A stretch of DNA of 64,000 nucleotides from Aureobasidium sp. EXF-3400 (Eukaryota; Ascomycota; Dothideomycetes; Dothideales; Saccotheciaceae). The notes beneath the pieces were generated by a model. It did not search any database. It was not told the DNA's origin and saw only the letters and a program-made list of their open reading frames with translations. The stretch's first letter is position 1, and each line of letters opens with the position of its first letter. Of the stretch, positions 45,041 through 56,676 are shown one piece after another. The stretch covers positions 1-64,000 of the forward strand of contig SWBL01000071.1 in the NCBI GenBank assembly GCA_024195585.1, given 5' to 3'. A program made the position numbers and the translations under genes.

Positions 45041-47859
45041 AAGAGGATGCGAATACCTGCTTCCTCTACTGCATACCGCACGCTATTACCCTACTCCTCA
45101 TGTCTCTAGCAGCAGTGTATAAAGACACAAAACAACAAAGATACTTTAACAATTCAAGATGATGAATTCTTCTCCACAGACGCAACCTTTCATGAACAAA
45201 ACAGCTATCTAAAACACATTTTCTCGGTTTCTTTGCAACCTTTGTCCATTTTGGGTTTTGCTTGTCCTCGTGTCTTCTTTCTTGTTTTCCCTTTCTCCTG
45301 GTGAGGCTGATGTGTTTGTCAGAAGTGAGCTGAGTTGAGCGAGAAGGAGCGACGCAAAATCATGCCGCGAACTAATCGAGTCCAGGTTTGAGAGAGAGAG
45401 AGTTCTTTCCTTCCAACACTTCGAGCCATGGTTTTGCTCAACGCTGCTTCTCATCGATATGACGAATGCGTTCAGATGGCAGGCTCTTTCCTCGCCACGA
45501 AAGGAACCGAAGCCAAGACGTCTCGGTCTAATATTGGTCATCAATAAACTCATACTTGCTCATACTGGTCACATAACCGGAAAAAAAGCACTGATGACTC
45601 AAACATTGTCAGAGGAAAGAGAAGTTTTTTTCTCGCTGCTCGTATATATAAGCTCTTCATGACCTCCAGGTTTTCCCTTTCCCTTGCTTCCAAAAAGGTA
45701 CGTTCCATTCACGTCGCCGACCACTCATTGTGTGTAAAGGAATCTGTCTTGTGGGCGTCAGCGTTTGAATGCTGACTTATGGATGCCATCACAGTGGCCC
45801 AGTTAGTATCAATGCTTTTTTCGTCATGAAAGTTCAGATAAAAGTCGTATAAATAATCATCATCGCCGATGACACCCACCTTGTTTCGGATTGATCCTTC
45901 GATAACAAGAGACCGATGATGAGGACATTCAAGCATCGACTGGTTTCGACATGGCTGGTTGAGGTCGGCCCGTGTTCGAAACCGCGGTGTGGTATTTGTG
46001 CTGAGGTCGATGATGTCTGGCTTGTACGGTACGACTGCGGAAGATGATTGATCATGACAAGAGGCTCGTTGGGCGATGGCTGTTGGATGGCGATGATGAT
46101 GAAGGTGTTGCAGACTGCCGACAGGCTTCGATGGATGGGTATGTATCATGCTCGATGATCAGAGACTGATACCGGATGACAGTGGCTGATGCCAGATGGA
46201 CAAGAAACGATGGATGATGGCCAATGGATGATAATCTGGATGCAAGGCACGACGATATCGATGAACCAGGATGGAAGCAGAGATGAACACTGATGCAGCA
46301 GAAGAGAGTTTTTTCGAAGGGATGTATGCATCGAGGAACAGGTTTGTTTGGCTTTGCCGAAGCCTTTTAGAGGAAGCCTGGTTGCATCTAAATCGAGCGA
46401 AAGAGATATCCAGCTGTTTACTCCTGCTAACATGTATTGCAGACTTTGACTTGATCATACCTTCCTTCAGATGTACTTGGTGACGCGTCAGCATGCAATC
46501 AACGCTCGAGGTCAACCACCTGTTCGGAAGCCATCTATCCAAGCAGGAACTTCGACCAAGACCCTAATATCAGATTCTCACGTTCTCGCCGTTCTGACGA
46601 GTGTCTTGACAGAACGTAACGACAAGTTTGCCATCAGATTCTGTATCATATCAAGCATTATCCTACCACATCATTATCATCTGTCTATCCTAAACAACTT
46701 TCGAGCAGTTGGTGAACTTTCTGTTAGGCTTGAACCACGAACGAAATACGACCCCTGATGTTTTGGACGTCATCAATGTCAGGGTGAAGCAGACTCATCT
46801 TCCTACGTGGTCGCTTCATTCATACAAACAAGTAGCGAAGAAAGCGATATCACGTCTCCAGCTACGCTGACCCCTCCTTCCTCACCGCAAAGCTACTAAT
46901 AGAATCTTTCTAAGTTACAAAGTTGAATCCGAGACGAGATATTGGCACAGAGACAGCTCTCTGTTCTACATACTCTCTGTGGACACTCCCCACCTTGCTA
47001 GCAGCAGCGTGTAGTTTATACATCGCGCATCGTACGACCTCTAGCATAGGGGGATATTGTCAACAACGAGAAGAAGCAATGTTGACTGTCATAGAATCTG
47101 TCTATCGCGGATGGAATCCCTGATGATCTCTTGATACTGAAACCACAACATCTACATTACGTCCTGGTAGCTGCATCTGTGCTTCTTTGATGGATATTCT
47201 GTGGCCTGGCGACAGTATTGGCCACCCAAGCATCTAACTTGTATGTACTCTGTTCTCGTAATAAATGATCTGATTGCGGTTGTTCACTCAATGGCAAGCA
47301 ATTCACCAAGCATCTCCGACACCTCTGAAATTCATAGTCGTCGATCTACTCATGTCCTTTGGTGGTGACGACCGGGTAGGTTCTCGTATCACTCAAACGA
47401 TAGGGGTCCGGAACTTGATAGGAGCTCAAGATACCATGTCTGAGTCGGTAAGAGATGCGAACAAGGAGGCAAGCAGCATTCCGGGTAGCATGCCGAAGAT
47501 AGGAAGGTTGGGAAGACGCCGAAGATGGTAATGAGGAGGCACATGGCCTGCTACAACTGGATGACTTGGACACATGCAGGTTCAGCGATCGATCAGTACT
47601 GTACGACAGCATGCTTTAGTTCTACACAGAGCTTGGTGTGAAGGGTGTGTTTTTGATTAGATACTCATACGACGTGAATCGCCTTTGTGTATCTTCAGCA
47701 ATTCTCCCCTCTCAAACCCGCCAATCTAGACACTGGTTACTAACTCTTTGTAGTGACAGCAAGGCCCCTCTTCGTCATTTCTGTGCTTCGAAGCATTCAG
47801 TCACCACTACCTGGCTCAGTAAGAGTCATTGATCTCATCATGCCTCTTTCTTCATGTCC
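45041..47859. other. Gene-poor region
   Basis: 2.8 kb with no recognised gene. Frames of 120-150 aa on the minus strand at 45.7-46.5 kb lack domain support. The stretch 46070-46300 is enriched in GATG/GGATG tetramers and looks like a decayed simple repeat. Confidence 0.45.
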
Positions 47860-48465
47860 TTAAGACATTTCTTCAGCTGTCTGCTGACTTCCCAGACCCT
47901 CCAAATCTGGCCTCTCTGCTTTTGCAACTCTCTCCTCTTCCTTTTTGAGATTTTCTTCTTGCTTGGTAAGTACCTCCTCCCTCTTGCTGAGGTTGTCCTC
48001 CCACTCGCTGAGTGTCTTCTCTCGCCTGTTGCGATTGTCTTTCATCTTGCCGAGTATCTCCTCCTGCTCTTTCAGTTGGGCTTGCTTCTGTAGCAGGAGT
48101 TCTTCACCGTTGAGCAGGAGCTCTTCGAATTTGAGCTTCTCTGCGGAGAAGATCTGTTTGTAAGCCTTGTGCATGAACCAGACCTCCTGTGCGATTATGC
48201 TAGCGAAGGCAACCAGGTTGATGATCTTGAAGACGATAGGCCAAGACGAGTGGTTGGCGGCGAGGGTTTCATATGTGTAAGCGCAGCCAATGGCAGACGC
48301 CAGGATCAGACAGACGGAGCAGCCGTAGATGGCGTGGACATTGGTTGTGGCCAGCGCTTGAATGAAACAGAGTATGAAAATGATCGCCAGACAGCTCAGA
48401 ATGTCTTCCAGCAAGGGTTTCATGCTCTCAGAGTCCATGTTGATGCCTGGATTTGGAATGATCAA
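47860..48465 (-). CDS. Putative membrane protein with coiled-coil tail, 201 aa
   Basis: Single exon, 201 aa. Residues 20-105 hold three hydrophobic segments (ILSCLAIIFILCFIQALA, IYGCSVCLILASAIGCAYTY, VFKIINLVAFASIIAQEVWF). Residues 110-195 form a highly charged Glu/Lys/Gln coiled coil with internal near-repeats (SEWEDNLSKREEVLTKQEEN). It ends QQTAEEMS. No family is recognised. The clear split into membrane and coiled-coil halves argues for a real gene, although coiled-coil composition alone can mislead. It sits alone between two gene-poor stretches and has no visible intron. Confidence 0.55.
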   Translation of the reverse strand: MIIPNPGINMDSESMKPLLEDILSCLAIIFILCFIQALATTNVHAIYGCSVCLILASAIGCAYTYETLAANHSSWPIVFKIINLVAFASIIAQEVWFMHKAYKQIFSAEKLKFEELLLNGEELLLQKQAQLKEQEEILGKMKDNRNRREKTLSEWEDNLSKREEVLTKQEENLKKEEERVAKAERPDLEGLGSQQTAEEMS

Positions 48466-49735
48466 GTCAATGCTTGAATGGTGTCGAGTGGAAGCGGTAC
48501 TGGTGGTGGTTCAGCGGCGCAGAAAAGAAATGAAGGCTATAGCTGCGAATTTACTGACCGGTCTGTGGTTTCTTCGATAGCGGTTGCATCCGCATGTGTG
48601 AAGAGCTGATGCTGAACGCGTGACTTTTGCGCCTGTGGATGGAAGGTGCAGTGCTGGTAGTTGCTTTTCGAAATGTGCTGTGAACAGAAAGTGCGTTGCT
48701 GATAGTTGCGTTTAGAAGTGGAAAACTCGATATTCACACGACTAAATATTTCTGGAAGGCGCAAGCAGCGAAGAAATCATCTTTAAAGGTGGAGCAAAAA
48801 ACCAGGGTGGTGCTTGGAAGACCTCTGCCCTGGAACAAATGCCCTTAATGAAGGAGTGTGAAACCTTCCTCGTCACTGATGGGAATCGAACCCTCCGGCC
48901 AACTAGTTTACAGCTCACCTATTGGTGTTTAAGACTTAGGAGTTTGTATTCATGGCGTTTCAGGTGTAGCAGCTCATCACTACATCATCCAGGACACTAA
49001 TGAGAAATTCGCAAACCAAGAAGATTTTAGAGGACCAGTGACTCCAAAGGGAATGTTAGTCAAGCTCCGCCGTGATGGGTGACAAACACTACGTATTCAC
49101 AAGGAAGGAGTTGGACCCTTAGGAGATCTTTGTTTTACTACATCGACCTGGGGGGTTCCTTCCATTGCTCTCAGCCAACAGATCAATGCTGGCTCCTCTG
49201 CTTCCATTGCCCAGAGTAGTAGTTCCGATAGAGAAAAGAAAGGACGTTTTGTTCAGTTCATGAAGTTTAAGGTCGGAGGATTTTGTTATTGAACACCAGA
49301 TGCGGAAACGCGACTAAGATTATTGATGCCAGGATTCGGCTACCAAGACAACTTTCTGACGACATCTACTAAGGCGTACAAAGCGAGATGCATGCCCAAA
49401 GACAAAAGTCTTGAATCGAATACTGGCTGCCGAGTCTGTTCCTTGTGTTGATCGCGAGTAATGTTGCCTTGCCAATCTCCTCATGATGGTTCGAGTGTGT
49501 CTGCAGAGACATCCTTTGAGACGTTATTGTCGAGTCTTCGAGGCCGGCTCTCCTCAAGGGTATGCTGCCAGCCATGGCCAATGTGTGGTCCTTTGTCAAG
49601 TCTTATTGATATACTGTTGCAATGCTAAAAAGCCAGCGAAACACATATAAGAGACCTTATTATCATCGATCCACCAACTACTCACCATCAGAGTATCTTC
49701 TACATTCTCTCTCTTGAGAAATCACGACATTCGTC
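48466..49735. other. Intergenic, promoter of the repeat-peptide gene
   Basis: 1.27 kb with no gene. A tRNA-like B-box motif occurs on the minus strand near 48880-48895, without a foldable tRNA around it. Confidence 0.5.
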
Positions 49736-50299
49736 ATGAAGTTCACCACCATTGCACTCGCCGGCCTGGCCACGGTCGCCATGGCCTCTCCGGCCGCCGA
49801 GGCTAACCCTGCACCTCAGCCTGAGGCTGCTGCCGACCCAGCCTTCTCCTCTTGGGGTAAGAAGTATAACCCCCACCTCTGGAACGGATGGGGTGACGCC
49901 CCTGGACAAGTTTACCGTCGTGAGGCCAACCCAGCCTTCTCTTCTTGGGGCAAGAAGTACAACCCTCACCTTTGGAATGGCTGGGGCGACGCCCCCGGTC
50001 AGGTCTATCGCCGCGAGGCCGACCCTGCTTTCTCGTCCTGGGGTAAGAAGTACAACCCTCACCTCTGGAACGGCTGGGGCGATGCTCCTGGCCAGGTCTA
50101 CCGTCGTGAGGCTGAGGCCACAAGCACTGCCTCTACTACAGGTACCGCCAAGCCTGCCGAGACTGGCATTACTGAGGAGGAGGAGAAGGCAAACTTCAAC
50201 GACTTCGAGCGCCGTGACCCTGCTTTCTCTTCTTGGGGCAAAAAGTACAACCCTCACCTCTGGAACGGCTGGGGTGATGCTCCTGGTCAAGTCTACTAG
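49736..50299 (+). CDS. Kex2-type repeat peptide precursor, probable alpha-type pheromone
   Basis: Single exon, 187 aa. Signal peptide MKFTTIALAGLATVAMA, then four copies of a 26-residue unit at 49838-49915, 49931-50008, 50024-50101 and 50219-50296. Each unit starts PAFSSWGKK and ends YNPHLWNGWGDAPGQVY. Dibasic RR follows the first three copies and precedes the fourth, with EA/D spacers typical of dipeptidyl trimming; KK lies inside each unit. The last copy ends at the stop codon. Copies 1 and 4 differ at 12 synonymous codons and at no amino acid, so the peptide is under selection. The layout matches fungal alpha-factor precursors, and GQVY recalls their Gly-Gln endings. A RiPP or other Kex2-processed peptide is the alternative. 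Confidence 0.85.
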   Translation: MKFTTIALAGLATVAMASPAAEANPAPQPEAAADPAFSSWGKKYNPHLWNGWGDAPGQVYRREANPAFSSWGKKYNPHLWNGWGDAPGQVYRREADPAFSSWGKKYNPHLWNGWGDAPGQVYRREAEATSTASTTGTAKPAETGITEEEEKANFNDFERRDPAFSSWGKKYNPHLWNGWGDAPGQVY

Positions 50300-51581
50300 A
50301 CTTGGTCCTCCAAGGAGGAGTGGTGCTAGAGCTTGGCTGTAACTGGCCGTTGTTGTTTTGCCTAGGCCAACTCTTTTTTTCCCTTCTTTCTTTTGCGTAT
50401 TTCGCGTTGTCGGAGGGCAAAGTGCCGCACCTCTGGCATGTGTTTTGGGGAAACAAGAATACAAAAATGTTACTCCAATATACCATATGATTTGATTGAG
50501 GTTGAAAATTTATGTTCGTACATCATGTGGTTTCGTGGTTGCTACGAGTTTACGGTGATGTGAACAATAGAGGCGTTTCTAAGTTGTTTCGCTTTGCGTT
50601 GAATAGTGAGGTGCGATTCTGTGACAGACTGCCTGGTGATTATTTTAGCGATCAAGCAGACCAAGCAGAGGCTGGAGATGACTGCGATAAGCACTGATAA
50701 GACTGCTCTCTCAGAAAAGACGTTCAAAAGTTCATCGTGCAGATATGAGTCCAGTCATAGAACGTGGTGACCGGACTTTGTACAGCGGGGTTGGCCGCCA
50801 GTGATACATGATGGTTGCGACACGGGTACGAGCTGCCGGGAGTGTGAGCAATCTCCGCTCAGGCCGGTACACACACTGATATGGTTAAGGAAAGAAGCAA
50901 AGAGAAGATAATGCGCAGTACAGGATGGGCGACTGGCGGTCTCAACACTCTGGCGGTTCTGCGGCTGGCGGTACAGCTCAGCAGATAGACATCACGTTAT
51001 GGAAGTGGAATTTGCAGAACAGAATCGAAACCATGTTGTGAGTGTCGTGATGGACAGGTGAAGCAAGCTCGAAGCAACAGCTCTCACTCGGCCCGATCAC
51101 GGCGGGCAACTCGCTGGAAAGGTGAAGAAAGGTGAGTCGAAGTCCGATGGCCTGTGCTCAGGCTGCAGCAGCTTTGTTGGGTGCTGCTTAGGAGGGGTTG
51201 AGGGCGCGCTCAAAAAGTCCTGCTGTCGTCCACCAGCAACCTCTCTCTTCCCTTTCCACATCAACAAACCACATCACAAATGTAAGAGCTACTTTCCTCC
51301 ACCTTCCGGGAACTCCAGGAGCATGACACGGTCGTCAATTGCGGGGCATGTTCGGGCTTCTTGAACCATCGAGCTTCACATCTCCGTTTCTGCCCGAAGA
51401 CAACACCCCTCCGTCCCTCACCACGGCTTGACTCTGCTATAGCCGAGGACGCTTCTCTGCTTCACTATTGAGCATCGAGCATCGGTCCCGAGCTACTGCA
51501 TCGTCTTCCCTTCATAAAATCCCCGCGTTACCGCCCTAAACAGCTTCCTGGGCCCTCAACTGACCCTCCCCTCCCAGAACC
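50300..51581. other. Intergenic, enolase promoter
   Basis: 1.28 kb. The last 150 bp before the enolase ATG are CT-rich (CCCTCCCCTCCC), as is common for highly expressed fungal genes. No other gene seen. Confidence 0.55.
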
Positions 51582-53019
<1,438 letters not shown>

Positions 53020-53325
53020 ATCCGCATCCAATGACACAGGAGTAAAAAAGGACGGCGGACGGCCCGGTTTTTCTTATTGCACAAACGTTATATCCCCTTT
53101 CTTAAAATATTGACGACGACAAGAATAAAACACATTTCAAACACATCTACTTGTACTTGCCTGACTGACATGTGAATCGTGATGATTTGACTTTGTGTAT
53201 AAAGAGATTGCATAAAAGTTGTGAAGAGCGCGGAGTCGGCATTTTGCTTGGCACTTGCGGCGGACTTTTGAAAGTTGACGGGCACGAGCACGCATGCGTG
53301 GTATAGGTAGTCCCTTTGTCGCGAC
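53020..53325. other. Intergenic
   Basis: Enolase 3' flank and mS29 promoter in 306 bp. Nothing else seen. Confidence 0.5.
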
Positions 53326-54821
53326 ATGTCTGGATCAATCTGTCTGCGGTGCCTGGCCAGGCCGGCAGTAGGCACACTGGAGCAAAGCTCGCTACGAATC
53401 ACAGCACAAGCGACAGCAGCATTTTCGACCAGCGCCGCTCTGGAAGCCAACTCTGCCGTCAAGAAGAAGAGTGTCGCCGTCACCAAACCCGGCCGTGGAG
53501 CCAACGCCTCGTTCAGCAAGCAAGGAAAACTCAGAAAGGGACAAGCTGGAGGAAGAACGGGCAAGCCGCCGGGAGAGGGCGAGCGCAAGGCTATGCGCAA
53601 GAGAGTTGTCCTGTCTAACACCAACGCCGTCGAGGTCCAGGGTCTAGACAACTTTTCAGCCACCAATATCCACGATGCTGCCATTGAGGGTCAGGTCATG
53701 GGTCTCAGCAACGAGGTCATTGATGCTCTGCGCGCAACCGAGGCCTTCAAGCCTACCCAAGGATGGAGCCTTTTCAGAAGACCAGCGACTCTGGTGCGCA
53801 AGGAGACCGCCGAACTCGCTAGATTGATGCAGGAGATCGAGGCCAACAAAACTTCTGTGCGCCGTGTTATATACGGAGAGCGTGGCTCAGGAAAGAGTGT
53901 TTTGGCCCTGCAGGCCAAGGCCATGGCTCTGCTCAAGGGCTGGATCGTTGTACACATTCCCGAGGGTAAGGGCATTGCAGAAGAGAACCGAGCGGAAGAG
54001 AGGATCAGAGTATACTGACTGTTCGTACAGCCAAGGAGTTGATCCTCGGAAACTCATCCTACGCACCTTCCAACGAACCCGGCGTCTACAACCAACCTCA
54101 CTTCACAGCAGCCCTGCTGGGCCAAATCGCCAAAGCCAACCACACAATCCTCTCTAAGCTGCGCCTGTCACGAAAGCACGAGCTGTCCATCCCTGTCCAG
54201 TCAAACATCTCTCTCGATCGCTTCGCCATGATGGGCGCTCAAGATCCAGAAATCGCCTGCGAAATTTACAACGCACTTTGGTCCGAATTGACCGCTCCCT
54301 CGCAAGACGGTGAAGGCCTTTCCCGCCCCCCTGTTGTTTTCACCATCGACTCTGTTGCCCACATCATGCGCGACTCAGCATACATGAACGCAGACGTCCA
54401 GCCCATTCACGCTCACGACCTAGCCATCGTAAAGCACTTCTTCAACTTGTTGTCGGGCAAGCAGACTCTTCCCAACGGCGGCATGATCTTCGCCGCCGAC
54501 TCTGGAAGCAACAGACCCTCAATCCCTGGCTTCGACCACGCAGTGGCTCGCAACGCCGCCCTCGCACAGAAGAAAGAAGCTCCCCAATGGGACCCTTGGG
54601 TCAAGGTTGACCAGCGAAGCATTGACGTCTTGAATGGCGTCGATGTCTGGCAGATCAAGGGCTTGAGCAGAGAAGAGGCCCGCAGCATCATGGAATACTA
54701 TGCCAGGAGCGGTATGTTGCGTCAAACCGTCAACGACAACTTGGTTGCAGAAAAGTGGACATTAAGTGGCGGTGGTATCATTGGCGAGCTCGAGAAGGGC
54801 ACTGTCAAGACTCGCATCTAG
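53326..54821 (+). CDS. RSM23: Mitochondrial small-subunit ribosomal protein mS29 (Rsm23/DAP3)
   Basis: Two exons, 53326-53965 and 54031-54821, give 476 aa. The N terminus (MSGSICLRCLARPAVGTL) looks like a mitochondrial presequence. The DAP3/mS29 GTPase-like domain follows, with RRVIYGERGSGKSVLALQA (P-loop), WIVVHIPEA, VVFTIDSVAHIMRDS, and a C-terminal RSIMEYYARSGMLRQTV region with EKWTLSGGGIIGELE. Known role: GTP-binding protein of the mitochondrial 37S subunit head. The intron follows IPEG with donor GTAAGG, and the join restores IPEAKEL. Confidence 0.94.
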
Positions 54822-55173
54822 AAGGATTATGATATCCTTTGGATGTAAGATGTATTTCTGTATGTATTATTCTACTTGTACAACTTGCGCAAGACTTCAA
54901 AAATGTTGAAAGGCGTTCTTCACGATGATCTCTTCGTTCATCTATTCTCTTTTGATGAAAATCCCGCTCGCCAGCATCAGCTAGCAGCTTCAAGGTGTGC
55001 CCAGATTCACAGTCCCAAGTTTATGGTGATCAAGAGACACTGCACTGACAGACTCGCATCACATTACAAGAAACTACTTGATGAGACTAAGGTTGAACGA
55101 CGTAGGTATTAGGTTGCTATCTCAAGGATCTTGGATTCATAATGTGGTGTGCCGCTTCAAATCATCACCTTAC
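54822..55173. other. Convergent intergenic region
   Basis: 352 bp between the 3' ends of RSM23 (plus) and the RapZ-like locus (minus). No gene seen. Confidence 0.5.
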
Positions 55174-56094
55174 TCAAGACGAGATGTGCTGAGAATCTGG
55201 CTGTGCCTGAGCCTCGACAGGCTTCTCAGATGCAACGTGCTGAGGGGCCTCTTGAATCTCGGCGGGCTTCTCGGGTTTGTCAGGTGCACTTTGCTGGAGA
55301 GCTTGTGCCTGAGGCTCTGCAGGGTCTTCGTGCTTGACGGATGGAATCGACGGGGGAGTTTGAGTCTGGCTCACGGCAGAATCTATAGGCTTCTCGGACC
55401 TTTCAGGTGTACTCTGCTGGACAGCTTGTACCTGAGATCCGGCAGGTTCCTCGTGTTTTTCTGATGAAATTGGCGGTAGAGTTTGCGTTTGGTTCGCGGC
55501 AGGAATTTCAGGCTTCTCAGGTGAGATGGGCTGAAGGGTCTGTGGCTGCGTGATGAGCAGTACTTCGGACTTTTCAGGCGGAATATGCTGGGGAGTCTGT
55601 TGTGTCTCGGCAGGTCTTTCAACCTTTTCGGGAATCTGTGTCTGAACAACAGCTGGCACGGTAGGTTTCTCCAGCGATGTGTGCTGCAGATTCTGCATCT
55701 GAGTATCGAGATGTTCTGGAGACTTCTCAGGTGGGTCGTGCTGGTGAGTCTGCTGAACACTGGCAGGCGTTTCGAGCTTTGCAGTCGTAGCATGTTGAGC
55801 AGTTTGCACCTGTGTCTCCGGAGCATGTCCAGTTCTGACAGACGGAACGTGCTGAGGGTTCTGTGTCTGACTCGTGGCAGACCCTCCATGCTCTGCAAAC
55901 ACATGGTGTTGAGCCGCAATCTGTTCGTGTATATCGACAGGTCCTTGATGGTGCTCGTTTGGAAGGTGCAAGGTGTTGTGTGGGTCAGTCGAGGCTCCAG
56001 CTTCCAGGTGATTTCTGCTGTTCAAGTTGCTCAAATCTTGCTTATAATCCTCCCACCATGACGTGCTTCGAAGCTCAGCCTTGTAACCATCCTC
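55174..56094 (-). pseudogene. Q/P-rich frame continuing past the stop of the RapZ-like gene
   Basis: Directly after the TAG at 56097-56095 the same frame stays open for 306 codons. It begins EDGYKAELRSTSWWEDYKQD and goes on with imperfect 25-35-residue repeats built around Q-x-Q-x(n)-PEKxExP, ending AQPDSQHISS. It has no usable start near its beginning: the first possible start codons there are TTG, and the first Met lies deep inside. It therefore looks like the C-terminal half of the upstream gene, cut off by one nonsense codon. Other explanations are stop-codon readthrough, a sequencing error or a small unrecognised intron. The tail is disordered, without a known domain. Confidence 0.6.
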
Positions 56095-56676
56095 CTAGGA
56101 CTTGCCATCGTGATCGCAGTCGTCGTCGTTATCGTCTTCGTCAGGATCGCTTTCAACGCCGTAATCGTCAATGCCAACAGTCTCGCCCTTCTTCTCACGC
56201 TCCAGGTTTTGTTGGTGCCATTTCTGGTAGCGATGAGGGGTGTCGACATCGCGATGGTATACTCTGACGTCGTAATGTTCCGGCCATACGGGCAACTTGG
56301 CCAACTCCTCAGCAACGGCTGTGCTGCGATGACGCCCCCTGACACAGGCCACTGCGACCTTGATCTCAACCAGGTGGACACTGTGGTCTTGAGTGTTTAC
56401 CATCAGTGCTCTTCTTGTCTCTTCGGTCTTGAAGATCTGAGGTTGAGCTTCGGCAAGTAGTTCGTGGAAGACCGGATCTGCACGTAGGTTCTTGCGAAGG
56501 GCTTCGCAACGACCATCGAAGGCTTTGCGGAGCTCAGATGGTGGATTGATGAGGCGACGGGCATTGATGTGAATGTCAGGCTTAAAGTCAAGTGGTGGAC
56601 CTTTGAGAGCATAGCTAACAATGCTGAGAATGGTGCTCTTCGGGTGGGTGGTAGTGGTGTTGGTGTTAGAGAACAT
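56095..56676 (-). CDS. RapZ C-terminal-domain-like protein
   Basis: Single exon, 193 aa to the TAG. STILSIVSYALKG, DIHINARRLINPPSELRKAF and VAVACVRGRHRSTAVAEELA with YDVRVYHRDVDT closely follow the C-terminal domain of the RapZ/YvcJ family (SFGYK-G..., D.R.L.NP, G.T.G.HRSV..., HRD). The bacterial N-terminal P-loop kinase part is absent. The last 30 residues are very acidic (DDYGVESDPDEDDNDDD). In bacteria this domain binds RNA or small metabolites; its role in fungi is unknown to me. The frame continues beyond the stop for another 306 codons (see the adjacent entry). Confidence 0.8.
   Translation of the reverse strand: MFSNTNTTTTHPKSTILSIVSYALKGPPLDFKPDIHINARRLINPPSELRKAFDGRCEALRKNLRADPVFHELLAEAQPQIFKTEETRRALMVNTQDHSVHLVEIKVAVACVRGRHRSTAVAEELAKLPVWPEHYDVRVYHRDVDTPHRYQKWHQQNLEREKKGETVGIDDYGVESDPDEDDNDDDCDHDGKS

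Noticed and set aside
45709..46542. Minus-strand frames of 146 and 127 aa
   Set aside because: They overlap the GATG-rich simple sequence, with no domain, splice or targeting signal.
48870..49045. Possible second interrupted tRNA on the minus strand (B-box GGTTCGATTCC, an A-box-like TAAACTAGTTGG, and a distant GTCACTG/CAGTGAC pair)
   Set aside because: The A-box-like and B-box-like motifs are about 8 nt apart, leaving no room for an anticodon arm. The possible T stem has a mismatch, and the distant acceptor pair does not lead into a D arm. Probably chance.
49736..50299. Reading the repeat gene as a dikaritin-type RiPP precursor
   Set aside because: No DUF3328/UstY-type oxidase, tyrosinase or other tailoring gene is nearby; the neighbours are enolase and a lone membrane protein. 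Kept only as an alternative.
50196..50464. Long minus-strand frame (49700-50464) over the repeat-peptide gene
   Set aside because: Mirrors the four direct repeats, which explains its repetitive sequence. There is no signal or domain.
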